Positions 1 through 5,971 are shown, numbered from the stretch's first letter. The stretch: 12,469 bases of DNA from UBA3941 sp035647175 (GCA_035647175.1 DASRNX010000235.1:1-12469), one strand, 5' to 3'. Translations and numbers: made by a program. Notes: a model not told the origin generated them from the letters alone.

Positions 1-134
1 TAATGCCCGGGGACAACATCGACATGGAAGTGGAACTTATCACCCCCATCGCCATTGAAGAGGGCCTAAGGTTCGCTATCCGTGAAGGCGGCAGGACCGT
101 GGGTGCCGGCGTTGTAGCCAGCGTTGCAAAGTAA
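1..134 (+). CDS. tuf: Elongation factor Tu, C-terminal fragment (5' end outside window)
   Basis: The reading frame open from the left edge encodes the last ~43 residues of EF-Tu, the GTPase that carries aminoacyl-tRNA to the ribosomal A site in the cytoplasm. The fragment starts in the family motif MPGDNIDMEVELI, continues through TPIAIEEGLRFAIREGG and ends in RTVGAGVV plus a short tail, TAA at 132-134. This is the end of beta-barrel domain III. The ATG at position 3 is an internal methionine, not a start: bases 1-2 belong to the preceding codon. Its position before rpsJ matches the usual rpsL-rpsG-fusA-tuf (str) then S10 arrangement in Firmicutes. Identification is firm although only about a tenth of the protein is visible. 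Confidence 0.96.
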   Translation, partial: MPGDNIDMEVELITPIAIEEGLRFAIREGGRTVGAGVVASVAK

Positions 135-148
135 ATATTGATAAAAAG

Positions 149-167
149 GGGCGACCTGCGGTCGCCC
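149..167. terminator. GC-rich hairpin after tuf; good intrinsic terminator only on the minus strand
   Basis: A perfect 8-bp stem (GGGCGACC at 149-156, GGTCGCCC at 160-167) closes a 3-nt TGC loop 14 bp after the tuf stop codon. On the + strand it is followed by AAACACTGTTT rather than a T tract, so it would be a weak intrinsic terminator for tuf. It is preceded by AAAAA (143-147), so the minus-strand transcript would have the stem followed by a U run. It may end or attenuate tuf transcription, or act as a 3' mRNA stabiliser. The hairpin is certain; its role is inferred. Confidence 0.55.
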
Positions 168-174
168 AAACACT

Positions 175-196
175 GTTTGAACTTAGTTTGAACTTA
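175..196. repeat. Perfect tandem duplication of an 11-bp unit
   Basis: GTTTGAACTTA occurs twice back to back (175-185 and 186-196) just upstream of the rpsJ promoter. Two exact copies suggest a recent slippage duplication or a paired binding site. No function can be read from the sequence. Confidence 0.7.
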
Positions 197-209
197 TCAA
201 ATAAAGAAC

Positions 210-238
210 TTGATTTTGTGTTGCATTTGTTATAAAAT
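210..238 (+). promoter_or_regulatory. Probable sigma-A promoter for the S10 operon
   Basis: TTGATT (210-215) and TAAAAT (233-238) are separated by 17 bp, close to the TTGACA/TATAAT consensus. An overlapping alternative is an extended -10, TG at 228-229 followed by TATAAA at 231-236. The region is AT-rich, lies between tuf and rpsJ, and would start transcription near position 245, giving a leader of about 75 nt. It would let the ribosomal-protein genes be transcribed independently of the upstream str segment. Assignment is by motif only. Confidence 0.6.
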
Positions 239-253
239 TTAATAGTTGCGCTG

Positions 254-314
254 CGTGTAGGGACACATGTGGCTGAGTGTACACGGGAGAATCTCCTAAA
301 GGGATATAAGGAGG
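254..314 (+). promoter_or_regulatory. Structured rpsJ leader with possible Shine-Dalgarno sequestration
   Basis: The leader contains a stem CGTGTA (254-259) with TACACG (280-285). Downstream, CTCCT (293-297) can pair in two exclusive ways. With GGGAG (285-289) it forms a small hairpin over an AAT loop and leaves the ribosome binding site free. With AGGAG (309-313), the core of the rpsJ Shine-Dalgarno AAGGAGG, it forms a stem over an 11-nt loop and blocks translation. Autogenous control of S10 operons by leader structure is well known in gammaproteobacteria. That this leader works as a switch is my inference. Confidence 0.35.
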
Positions 315-320
315 GAAGAC

Positions 321-629
321 ATGGCAAGTCAGAAAATAAGGATTAAGTTAAAAGCCTATGATCATTCTTTGATTGATCAATCGGCGGAAAAGATCGTTGG
401 AGCCGCAAAGAAAACTGGTGCAAAGGTATCGGGACCAATTCCCCTTCCTACGGAAAGGGATATCATAACTATTTTGAGGTCCCCTCATAAACATAAAGAT
501 TCCCGTGAGCAGTTTGAGATGAGGACCCACAAACGCCTAATCGATATTTTAAGTCCTACTCCTAAAACGGTGGATTCATTGATGAGATTGGATCTGCCCG
601 CCGGTGTGGACATTGAGATTAAATTATAG
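321..629 (+). CDS. rpsJ: 30S ribosomal protein S10
   Basis: The 102-residue product is a full-length S10, a 3' major domain (head) protein of the 30S subunit; in other bacteria it also partners NusB in transcription antitermination. Recognisable family segments are the N-terminal KIRIKLKAYDH, the GPIPLPTERDIITILRSPH stretch of the ribosome-embedded loop (about residues 38-56), and the C-terminal DLPAGVDIEIKL. The ATG is set by AAGGAGG at 308-314, 6 nt upstream. It is the first gene after the likely S10 promoter. An unusually long 124-bp gap separates it from rplC, where spacing in the rest of the segment is mostly under 35 bp. Length and sequence are ordinary for Firmicutes. Confidence 0.98.
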   Translation: MASQKIRIKLKAYDHSLIDQSAEKIVGAAKKTGAKVSGPIPLPTERDIITILRSPHKHKDSREQFEMRTHKRLIDILSPTPKTVDSLMRLDLPAGVDIEIKL

Positions 630-638
630 TTGATTTTC

Positions 639-692
639 CTGCATTAACTTAGAATGTATAAAAAAATTGATCTGTAGGAACGGTTAATGCAG
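639..692 (+). promoter_or_regulatory. 10-bp inverted repeat in the rpsJ-rplC gap
   Basis: CTGCATTAAC (639-648) and GTTAATGCAG (683-692) are perfect inverted copies, with one additional T-G pair inside (649/682) and a 34-nt AT-rich interior. The stem starts only 10 nt after the rpsJ stop. Its 3' arm overlaps a competing small hairpin, CAGT (690-693) with ACTG (700-703). There is no T tract behind it, so it does not look like a terminator. It could be a translational operator for rplC-rplD, an RNA-processing or stability element, or a protein-binding palindrome. The repeat is visible; the function is unknown. Confidence 0.5.
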
Positions 693-753
693 TGAAATTA
701 CTGAAAAGGGTAAAGAGGAAACATCATTTCTCACAGAACGGAGGTAGAAAGAG

Positions 754-1383
754 ATGAAGAAAGGGATTCTGGGGAAAAAGCTAGGTATGACTCAGATTTT
801 CACCGAAGATGGCACGGTCATTCCTGTTACCGTTGTAGAGGCCGGTCCTTGCGTGGTCACCCAGATTAAGACCCAGGATAAGGACGGATATGATGCTGTT
901 CAGGTGGGGTATGGCGATATTCGGGAAAAACTTTTAAACAGGCCCCAAAAAGGCCAATTTGATAAAACCGGTATCTCCTACAGAAGGCATATACGGGAAT
1001 TCCCCTTTAATAATACTGAAGACTATAAGATAGGCCAGGAAATCAAGGCGGACGTCTTTACTGTGGGCGATCGTGTAGATGTAGCAGGCAGATCCAAGGG
1101 TAAAGGATTCGCCGGAAATATCAAAAGATGGGGCCATGGAAAAGGTCCTATGAGTCACGGTTCCCATTATCACAGGGGACCAGGGGCCATGAGCGCAGGA
1201 AGTTCGCCTGCAAAGGTGCTCAAGAACAAAAAGCTTCCGGGCAGGATGGGTAACGTACGAACTACGGTACAGAACCTTGAAGTGGTCAGGGTGGATACCG
1301 AGAGGAACCTGTTAATGGTAAAGGGCGCTATTCCTGGAGCCAGGGGTAATATGCTTATCATCAAAGAAACGGTAAAGAGATAA
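754..1383 (+). CDS. rplC: 50S ribosomal protein L3
   Basis: This 209-residue protein is L3, an early-assembly 50S protein that binds 23S rRNA and sends a loop toward the peptidyl-transferase centre. It opens with the family motif KKGILGKKLGMTQIF. It carries the signature region at residues ~126-166, including GPMSHGSHYHRGPGAMSAGS and KKLPGRMG, and ends in the conserved GAIPGARGNMLIIKE. The length matches bacterial L3. The ATG is set by GGAGGT at 740-745, 8 nt upstream. It follows a structured 124-bp gap and precedes rplD by 31 bp. No unusual residues or disruptions were seen. Confidence 0.98.
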   Translation: MKKGILGKKLGMTQIFTEDGTVIPVTVVEAGPCVVTQIKTQDKDGYDAVQVGYGDIREKLLNRPQKGQFDKTGISYRRHIREFPFNNTEDYKIGQEIKADVFTVGDRVDVAGRSKGKGFAGNIKRWGHGKGPMSHGSHYHRGPGAMSAGSSPAKVLKNKKLPGRMGNVRTTVQNLEVVRVDTERNLLMVKGAIPGARGNMLIIKETVKR

Positions 1384-1414
1384 GTCAGCAGGATGCAGGA
1401 AAGGAGGAAAGGAT

Positions 1415-2038
1415 ATGCCCAAAGTAGCAGTGTACAATATCGAAGGAGCATCGGTGGATGAAATTGAACTCGACGATAATATCTTCGGTATTAAAATAAA
1501 TGAGGCTCTGTTGCATCAAGTCGTTAGAATGCAACTTAACAACAAACGTCAAGGAACCCAATCAACCCAAACTCGTGCTGAGGTCAGGGGAGGCGGGGCA
1601 AAGCCTTGGAGACAAAAAGGTACAGGGCGTGCCCGTCACGGCAGCATTCGCTCTCCTATATGGGTAGGCGGCGGGGTAACCTTCGCACCGAAACCCAGGG
1701 ACTACAGCTTTAGGATGCCTAAAAAGATGCGAAGATTGGCACTAAAGTCCGCACTCTCCTCTAAAGTGGAGAACAGCCAGATAGTGGTGCTGGACGATTT
1801 AAAACTGGCACAGCCAAAGACCAAGGAAATGGTAAAGGTGCTGAAAAATCTTGAGGTAAATGGTAAGGCCCTCTTGGTGTTACCTGAAAATGATGAGACG
1901 GTAGCCAGGGCTTCCGGAAATATTCAGGGGGTTAAGCTGGCCTCTGTCAATACCTTAAACGTCCTTGATATATTGAATTATGATAAATTCATAATAACCA
2001 AGGAGGCTGCCTTAAAGGTCGAGGAGGTGTATGCATGA
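1415..2038 (+). CDS. rplD: 50S ribosomal protein L4
   Basis: L4, 207 residues, binds 23S rRNA and lines the nascent-peptide exit tunnel with an extended loop. That loop is visible at about residues 45-97, with the hallmark segments GGGAKPWRQKGTGRARHGS and PIWVGGGVTFAPKPRDYS. The C-terminal globular part holds the VLDDLKL motif and ends ILNYDKFIITKEAALKVEEVYA-like. Start is ATG with AAGGAGG at 1401-1407. Its stop overlaps the rplW start (ATGA, 4 bp), indicating translational coupling. In enterobacteria L4 represses the S10 operon; whether it does so in this organism cannot be judged from sequence. Confidence 0.98.
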   Translation: MPKVAVYNIEGASVDEIELDDNIFGIKINEALLHQVVRMQLNNKRQGTQSTQTRAEVRGGGAKPWRQKGTGRARHGSIRSPIWVGGGVTFAPKPRDYSFRMPKKMRRLALKSALSSKVENSQIVVLDDLKLAQPKTKEMVKVLKNLEVNGKALLVLPENDETVARASGNIQGVKLASVNTLNVLDILNYDKFIITKEAALKVEEVYA

Positions 2039-2331
2039 TGAAAAATCCACACGATATAATCCTTAGACCGGTATTAACGGAGAAGAGCTATGACCAGATT
2101 GCAGACAGGAAGTACACCTTCCTGGTGGATGTGAGGGCAAACAAGACAGAGATAAAAAAAGCTGCCGAGGAAATATTCGGAGTTAAGGTTGAAGGTGTCA
2201 ACACCCTTAAACAGTTGGGAAAACTCAGGAGGCAAGGGGTCCATATCGGACGCAGGCCTACGACTAAAAAGGCTATTATCAAATTGACACCCGACAGCAA
2301 GACCATTGAATTCTTTGAGGGTATGGCATAA
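2035..2331 (+). CDS. rplW: 50S ribosomal protein L23
   Basis: L23 is 98 residues here. It sits at the tunnel exit and is the docking site for trigger factor and signal recognition particle. Family features are NPHDIILRPVLTEKSYD at the N terminus, KYTFLVDVRANKTEIKKAAE in the middle and VNTLKQLGKLRRQG with the rRNA-contacting basic loop. The stretch ends with a short acidic-hydrophobic tail. Two adjacent ATG codons (2035 and 2038) are possible starts; GAGGAGG at 2021-2027 is 7 or 10 nt away, and the first is preferred. The gene overlaps rplD by 4 bp and is followed by rplB after 24 bp. Confidence 0.97.
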   Translation: MMKNPHDIILRPVLTEKSYDQIADRKYTFLVDVRANKTEIKKAAEEIFGVKVEGVNTLKQLGKLRRQGVHIGRRPTTKKAIIKLTPDSKTIEFFEGMA

Positions 2332-2355
2332 AACGACGACAAGGAGGAAGAAAAA

Positions 2356-3186
2356 ATGGCGATAAAGAAATATAATCCCACCTCCCCTGCCAAAAGGCAT
2401 ATGACCGTTTCCTCATTTGAGGAGGTAACAAAGTTTACCCCCGAAAAGAGTCTCCTTGATACTCTAAAGAGCAAGGCAGGCAGAAATTCGGATGGTCGTA
2501 TTACCGTTCGTCACAGGGGTGGCGGAGCAAAGAGAAAATATAGGATCATCGATTTTAAACGAGATAAGGACGGAGTACCCGCTAAGGTTGCTGGGATAGA
2601 ATACGATCCCAACAGGAGTGCGAACATCGCCCTTCTCCACTATGTAGACGGTGAGAAGAGATATATTATAGCACCCAACGGACTCAAGGACGGGGATATG
2701 GTTGTATCAGGCCCCGATGCGGATATCAAGGTCGGAAATGCACTGCCCCTTCAGAATATTCCCCTGGGTACCGTAATTCATAACATAGAATTGAGAGTGG
2801 GAAGCGGCGGGCAATTGGTGCGTTCTGCAGGCAACTCTGCCCAACTTATGGCCAAAGAGGGCAAGTATGGCCATGTCAGGCTGCCCTCCGGTGAAGTACG
2901 CCTTGTTCTTTTAACCTGTAGGGCGACTATAGGTCAGGTGGGCAACATAGACCATGAGAACATTGCAGTCGGCAAGGCAGGCCGAAAACGCCATATGGGC
3001 TTCAGGCCATCAGTGCGCGGTTCTGCCATGAATCCCGTAGATCACCCCCATGGTGGTGGTGAAGGAAGGTCCCCCGTAGGCAGGCCATCGCCTGTTACGC
3101 CTTGGGGTAAGCCCACACTGGGGTTCAAGACCAGACAAAAGAGCAAAAAATCGGATAAGTATATCATTAGGAAGAGGAAAGGCTAA
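2356..3186 (+). CDS. rplB: 50S ribosomal protein L2
   Basis: L2, 276 residues, is a primary 23S rRNA binder needed for subunit association and peptidyl-transferase activity. The N-terminal OB-fold region carries GRNSDGRITVRHRGGGAKRKYR. The C-terminal SH3-like region carries the diagnostic NPVDHPHGGGEGR at ~226-238, including the conserved histidine (about residue 230) near the catalytic centre. The family's basic tail, KSDKYIIRKRKG, is complete. The ATG is set by AAGGAGG at 2341-2347. The 74-bp gap after it is longer than its neighbours' and can fold. Length and composition are normal. Confidence 0.98.
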   Translation: MAIKKYNPTSPAKRHMTVSSFEEVTKFTPEKSLLDTLKSKAGRNSDGRITVRHRGGGAKRKYRIIDFKRDKDGVPAKVAGIEYDPNRSANIALLHYVDGEKRYIIAPNGLKDGDMVVSGPDADIKVGNALPLQNIPLGTVIHNIELRVGSGGQLVRSAGNSAQLMAKEGKYGHVRLPSGEVRLVLLTCRATIGQVGNIDHENIAVGKAGRKRHMGFRPSVRGSAMNPVDHPHGGGEGRSPVGRPSPVTPWGKPTLGFKTRQKSKKSDKYIIRKRKG

Positions 3187-3187
3187 T

Positions 3188-3252
3188 CCTCCCCGGGATC
3201 TGTAATACCTTATGCTATTATAGCCTTTAGGAAATAGGGGAGTGAAAGGAGG
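3188..3252 (+). promoter_or_regulatory. Foldable rplB-rpsS gap with possible Shine-Dalgarno occlusion
   Basis: Immediately after the rplB stop, CTCCCC (3189-3194) can pair with GGGGAG (3237-3242), enclosing a smaller hairpin GCTA-TTA-TAGC (3214-3224). In that fold the rpsS Shine-Dalgarno AAAGGAGG (3245-3252) is free. Alternatively CCTCC (3188-3192) can pair exactly with GGAGG (3248-3252) and occlude it. The two pairings share bases and exclude each other. This may tune S19 translation relative to L2. The complementarity is visible; regulation is inferred. Confidence 0.35.
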
Positions 3253-3260
3253 CACAATAT

Positions 3261-3545
3261 ATGAGCCGTTCAATTAAAAAGGGACCCTTTGTAAGCGAGA
3301 GTCTTATGAAGAAGATAATAGGGATGAATAAATCCGGTAAGAAAACCGTCATAAGAACATGGTCCAGAGCTTCTACCATATTCCCCGAAATGGTAGGACA
3401 TACCATAGCTGTCCATGACGGCAGGAAACATGTACCCATATATATAACAGAGGAAATGGTAGGTCATAAATTGGGGGAATTTGCTCCCACCAGGACCTTT
3501 AGGGGGCATAGCGGGCATACCGCAAGATCCACTTCGCTTAAGTAG
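3261..3545 (+). CDS. rpsS: 30S ribosomal protein S19
   Basis: S19, 94 residues, lies in the 30S head near the decoding-site tRNAs and pairs with S13. The sequence contains the family's MSRSIKKGPFV start, the conserved TWSRASTIFPEMVGHTIAVH segment, and HVPIYITEEMVGHKLGEFAPTRTF-type motif followed by GHSGHTARS. The length equals that of typical S19. ATG follows AAAGGAGG (3245-3252) by 8 nt. It is preceded by a 74-bp foldable gap and followed by rplV after 23 bp. No anomalies are evident. Confidence 0.98.
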   Translation: MSRSIKKGPFVSESLMKKIIGMNKSGKKTVIRTWSRASTIFPEMVGHTIAVHDGRKHVPIYITEEMVGHKLGEFAPTRTFRGHSGHTARSTSLK

Positions 3546-3568
3546 GTTTTTTAAAGGAGGAAATTAAA

Positions 3569-3955
3569 GTGGCATTGAGGGTAAAAGAAAAAGCGTTAAA
3601 ACGCAGAGAAAACCGTGACCAGCGTCCTAAAGCCACTGCCAAGCATATCAGGATGTCTTCCAGAAAAGTCAAGGCCGTCATCGACCTGATCCGAGACAAA
3701 AATATCGATGAGGCACAGGCTATATTATTAAATACTCCCAGGGCGGCAACTCAGCCGGTACTAAAGGTACTGAACTCTGCGGCTGCCAATGCGGAAAACA
3801 ATCTGGGGATGGATCGTGATAATCTATATGTGGCCGAGGTCTATGCCAACCAAGGGCCTACCTTAAAGAGATTTAGACCGAGGGCACATGGCAGAGCTGC
3901 CAGAATCAGGAAAAGGACCAGTCATATTACCATCATTTTGGACGAAAAGAACTAA
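3569..3955 (+). CDS. rplV: 50S ribosomal protein L22, with basic N-terminal extension
   Basis: L22 is an assembly protein whose beta-hairpin reaches into the exit tunnel near the macrolide site. The core starts at about residue 22 (ATAKHIRMSSRKVKAVIDLIR) and ends with the hairpin PTLKRFRPRAHGRAARIRKRTSHITIIL. With 128 residues it is about 15-18 longer than the common 110-113, because of a lysine/arginine-rich N-terminal extension of roughly 20 residues. The GTG start is supported by AAAGGAGG at 3553-3560, 8 nt upstream, so the extension is probably real. From memory, similar extensions occur in some other Clostridia. Confidence 0.97.
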   Translation: MALRVKEKALKRRENRDQRPKATAKHIRMSSRKVKAVIDLIRDKNIDEAQAILLNTPRAATQPVLKVLNSAAANAENNLGMDRDNLYVAEVYANQGPTLKRFRPRAHGRAARIRKRTSHITIILDEKN

Positions 3956-3972
3956 CAAGGAGGGATATGTTC

Positions 3973-4653
3973 ATGGGCCAAAAAATTAATCCACATGGTT
4001 TAAGGGTTGGTGTCATAAAGGATTGGGATGCCAAATGGTATGCATCCAAGAAGGACTTTGCCGACACCTTACTGGAGGATCATGGGATCAGGGAATTATT
4101 AAAGAAAAAACTATACGCTGCCGGCATCTCAAAGATTGAGATAGAACGGGCTGCCAATAGGGTCAAGGTAAACATCTATACCGCTAAACCCGGGATCGTT
4201 ATCGGAAGAGGGGGAAGCGGGGTTGACGCCCTAAAGGTAGAGCTTGAAAAGTTCACCGGCAAGACGGTAATAATTAATATAGTAGAGGTAAAAAATGCAG
4301 ATATGGATGCCCAGTTGGTTGCCGAAAACATAGCATCCCAGCTGGAGAGGAGAATATCCTACAGGAGGGCTATGAAGCAGTCCATGGCCAGGGCGATGAG
4401 AGCCGGTGCCAAAGGCATCAGGACCATGGTGGCAGGTAGACTCAACGGCGCAGAGATAGCCCGTTCCGAAAGATATCATGAGGGATCCATTCCCCTTCAA
4501 ACCCTAAGAGCCGATATAGACTATGGCTTCACCGAAGCCAATACCACCTACGGAAAATTAGGGGTTAAGGTATGGATCTATAAGGGCGAGATTCTCCCCG
4601 GCGCAAAGGAAAATCCGAGAACAGAGGGGGGTAATCGTCGTGTTAATGCCTAA
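3973..4653 (+). CDS. rpsC: 30S ribosomal protein S3
   Basis: S3 binds 16S rRNA in the head and helps form the mRNA entry channel. I place the start at the second ATG (3973), giving 226 residues that begin with the family-typical MGQKINPHGLRVG. It lies 9 nt after AAGGAGG (3957-3963); the in-frame ATG at 3967 would be only 3 nt from it. A KH RNA-binding domain is clear, with GIVIGRGGSGVDALK around residues 74-88 and the GxxG loop GRGG at 78-81. The C-terminal domain has GAKGIRTMVAGRLNGAEIAR. Its last 14 bp overlap rplP. Fifteen of its 19 arginine codons are AGG or AGA. Confidence 0.97.
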   Translation: MGQKINPHGLRVGVIKDWDAKWYASKKDFADTLLEDHGIRELLKKKLYAAGISKIEIERAANRVKVNIYTAKPGIVIGRGGSGVDALKVELEKFTGKTVIINIVEVKNADMDAQLVAENIASQLERRISYRRAMKQSMARAMRAGAKGIRTMVAGRLNGAEIARSERYHEGSIPLQTLRADIDYGFTEANTTYGKLGVKVWIYKGEILPGAKENPRTEGGNRRVNA

Positions 4654-5077
4654 GAGAGTCAAGAGGCGCAGGGTCCACAGGGGCCGGATGAAGGGCAAAG
4701 CCAATCGCGGCAATACCATCACCTATGGCGAATTTGGTCTGCAGGCTATAGAACCCGGTTGGATTACCAGCAACCAAATCGAAGCAGCTCGTGTTGCCAT
4801 GACCCGTTATATCAGGAGGGGTGGAAAGGTTTGGATTAAAATCTTCCCCCATAAGCCAGTAACGGCAAAGCCCGCTGAAACCAGGATGGGTAGCGGTAAA
4901 GGCGCCCCCGAATATTGGGTAGCCGTGGTAAAGCCCGGCAGGGTTATGTTTGAGATTGCCGGTGTTTCGGAAGAAATAGCCAGAGAAGCCTTGAGATTGG
5001 CATCTCATAAGCTGCCCTTGAAAGCTAAATTCATACAAAGAGAAGAAATGGGTGGTGAAAGCAGTGAAAGCCAATAG
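4640..5077 (+). CDS. rplP: 50S ribosomal protein L16
   Basis: L16 contacts the A-site and P-site tRNA elbows and completes the peptidyl-transferase region of the 50S. The 145-residue product starts MLMPKRVKRRRVHRGRM, parallel to MLLPKRV in other Firmicutes. That favours the GTG at 4640 over the ATG at 4646, and GAGGGGGGT (4624-4632) is suitably placed. Further family motifs are QAIEPGWITSNQIEAARVAM and the MGSGKGAPEYWVAVVKPGR segment. It overlaps rpsC by 14 bp and rpmC by about 14 bp, so translation of the three is probably coupled. The length is typical. Confidence 0.97.
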   Translation: MLMPKRVKRRRVHRGRMKGKANRGNTITYGEFGLQAIEPGWITSNQIEAARVAMTRYIRRGGKVWIKIFPHKPVTAKPAETRMGSGKGAPEYWVAVVKPGRVMFEIAGVSEEIAREALRLASHKLPLKAKFIQREEMGGESSESQ

Positions 5078-5267
5078 ATTTAGGGAACTGAGCGATGAGG
5101 AATTGCAGGACAGAGTAGCTGAATTTAAGAGCGAGCTTTTTAATCTTCGCTTTCAGCTAGCCACCGGTCAATTGGAAAACCCTATGAGGATAAAGGAAGT
5201 CAGAAAAGATATAGCCAGGGTGAAGACTATAATTCGTCAAAGAGAGCTAAATTCTGCAAGGATCTAA
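5064..5267 (+). CDS. rpmC: 50S ribosomal protein L29
   Basis: L29 is a small two-helix protein near the tunnel exit, next to L23. The product has the usual LSDEELQDRVAEFKSELFNLRFQ first helix, the ATGQLENPMRIKEVRKDIARVKTI turn and second helix, and ends RQRELNSARI. The start is uncertain because three in-frame GTG codons are close (5052, 5055, 5064). I choose 5064 (MKANRFREL, 67 residues) because family members begin with MKA and GGTGGTGA at 5051-5058 could serve as the Shine-Dalgarno. Starting at 5052 would add four residues. It overlaps the end of rplP. Confidence 0.93.
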   Translation: MKANRFRELSDEELQDRVAEFKSELFNLRFQLATGQLENPMRIKEVRKDIARVKTIIRQRELNSARI

Positions 5268-5287
5268 GTTGAAGGGAGGAACATTCC

Positions 5288-5551
5288 ATGGCAGAGGACG
5301 CAAGAGCCATAAGAAAAGCCCGGACCGGAGTGGTTGTCAGCAATAAGATGGATAAGACTATCGTAGTTGCCGTAGAGAATCGTACCAAGCACAAGCTGTA
5401 CGGTAAGATCATAAAGAGAACCATGAAATTAAAGGCTCATGATGAAGGTAACGAATGCCAAATCGGCGATCGAGTAAGGGTTATGGAGACCAGGCCCTTA
5501 AGCAAGGATAAGCATTGGCGTTTAGTTGAAATAATTGAGAAAGCTCAGTAA
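5288..5551 (+). CDS. rpsQ: 30S ribosomal protein S17
   Basis: S17 is an OB-fold primary binder of the 16S rRNA 5' domain. The 87-residue product contains the family motifs RKARTGVVVSNKMDKTIVVAVE, HKLYGKIIKRTMKLKAHDE, and GDRVRVMETRPLSKDKHWRLVEI. The ATG is preceded by GGGAGGA (5274-5280) at good spacing. It is the final gene of the classical S10 segment; the 34-bp gap to rplN contains no recognisable promoter or terminator, so S10 and spc segments appear continuous, as is common in Gram-positive bacteria. Confidence 0.97.
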   Translation: MAEDARAIRKARTGVVVSNKMDKTIVVAVENRTKHKLYGKIIKRTMKLKAHDEGNECQIGDRVRVMETRPLSKDKHWRLVEIIEKAQ

Positions 5552-5585
5552 TTTACACGCTTTATAACTGAGAGGAGGGTACAAG

Positions 5586-5954
5586 ATGATACAGCAGGAG
5601 AGCCGGCTGAAGGTCGCTGATAATACAGGAGCGAAGGAAGTATTGTGTATTCGTGTTCTGGGCGGAACCCGCAGAAGATACGCAAATATAGGCGATGTAG
5701 TAGTAGCTACTGTTAAAAGCGCAACGCCCGGGGGCGTTGTTAAAAAAGGTGAGATTGTTAGGGCTGTTATCGTAAGATCCAAAAAGGGAATTCAAAGAAA
5801 CGATGGAACCTCTATTAGATTTGATGATAATGCAGCTGTCATTATAAACGATGCCAGGCAGCCCAGAGGTACCCGTATATTTGGGCCTGTCGCTAGAGAA
5901 CTGAGAGAGAAGGACTATATGAGGATCATATCTCTCGCTCCGGAAGTACTTTAA
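5586..5954 (+). CDS. rplN: 50S ribosomal protein L14
   Basis: L14 is a small beta-barrel protein at the subunit interface, forming bridges with 16S rRNA and binding the silencing factor RsfS in other bacteria. At 122 residues it is exactly the family length. Diagnostic segments are MIQQESRLKVADNTGAKEV, RVLGGTRRRYANIGDVVVATVK, PGGVVKKGEIVRAVIVR and GTRIFGPVARELREKDYMRIISLAPEVL. AGGAGGG at 5572-5578 precedes the ATG. It opens the spc segment and is followed by rplX after 17 bp. Confidence 0.98.
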   Translation: MIQQESRLKVADNTGAKEVLCIRVLGGTRRRYANIGDVVVATVKSATPGGVVKKGEIVRAVIVRSKKGIQRNDGTSIRFDDNAAVIINDARQPRGTRIFGPVARELREKDYMRIISLAPEVL

Positions 5955-5971
5955 CTTGAGGGAGGTGGACA

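Noticed and set aside
76..327. Minus-strand open frame of 83 codons over the tuf-rpsJ gap
   Set aside because: It overlaps the tuf end, the hairpin and the S10 promoter and leader, and its translation resembles no family and looks like random composition.
630..662. Promoter in the rpsJ-rplC gap (TTGATT 630-635 and TATAAA 657-662)
   Set aside because: The spacing is 21 bp, outside the normal 16-18 range, and no better pair was found.
4643..5074. Minus-strand 143-codon open frame inside rplP
   Set aside because: It is fully antisense to a conserved L16 gene, and its sequence shows no domain or credible ribosome binding site.
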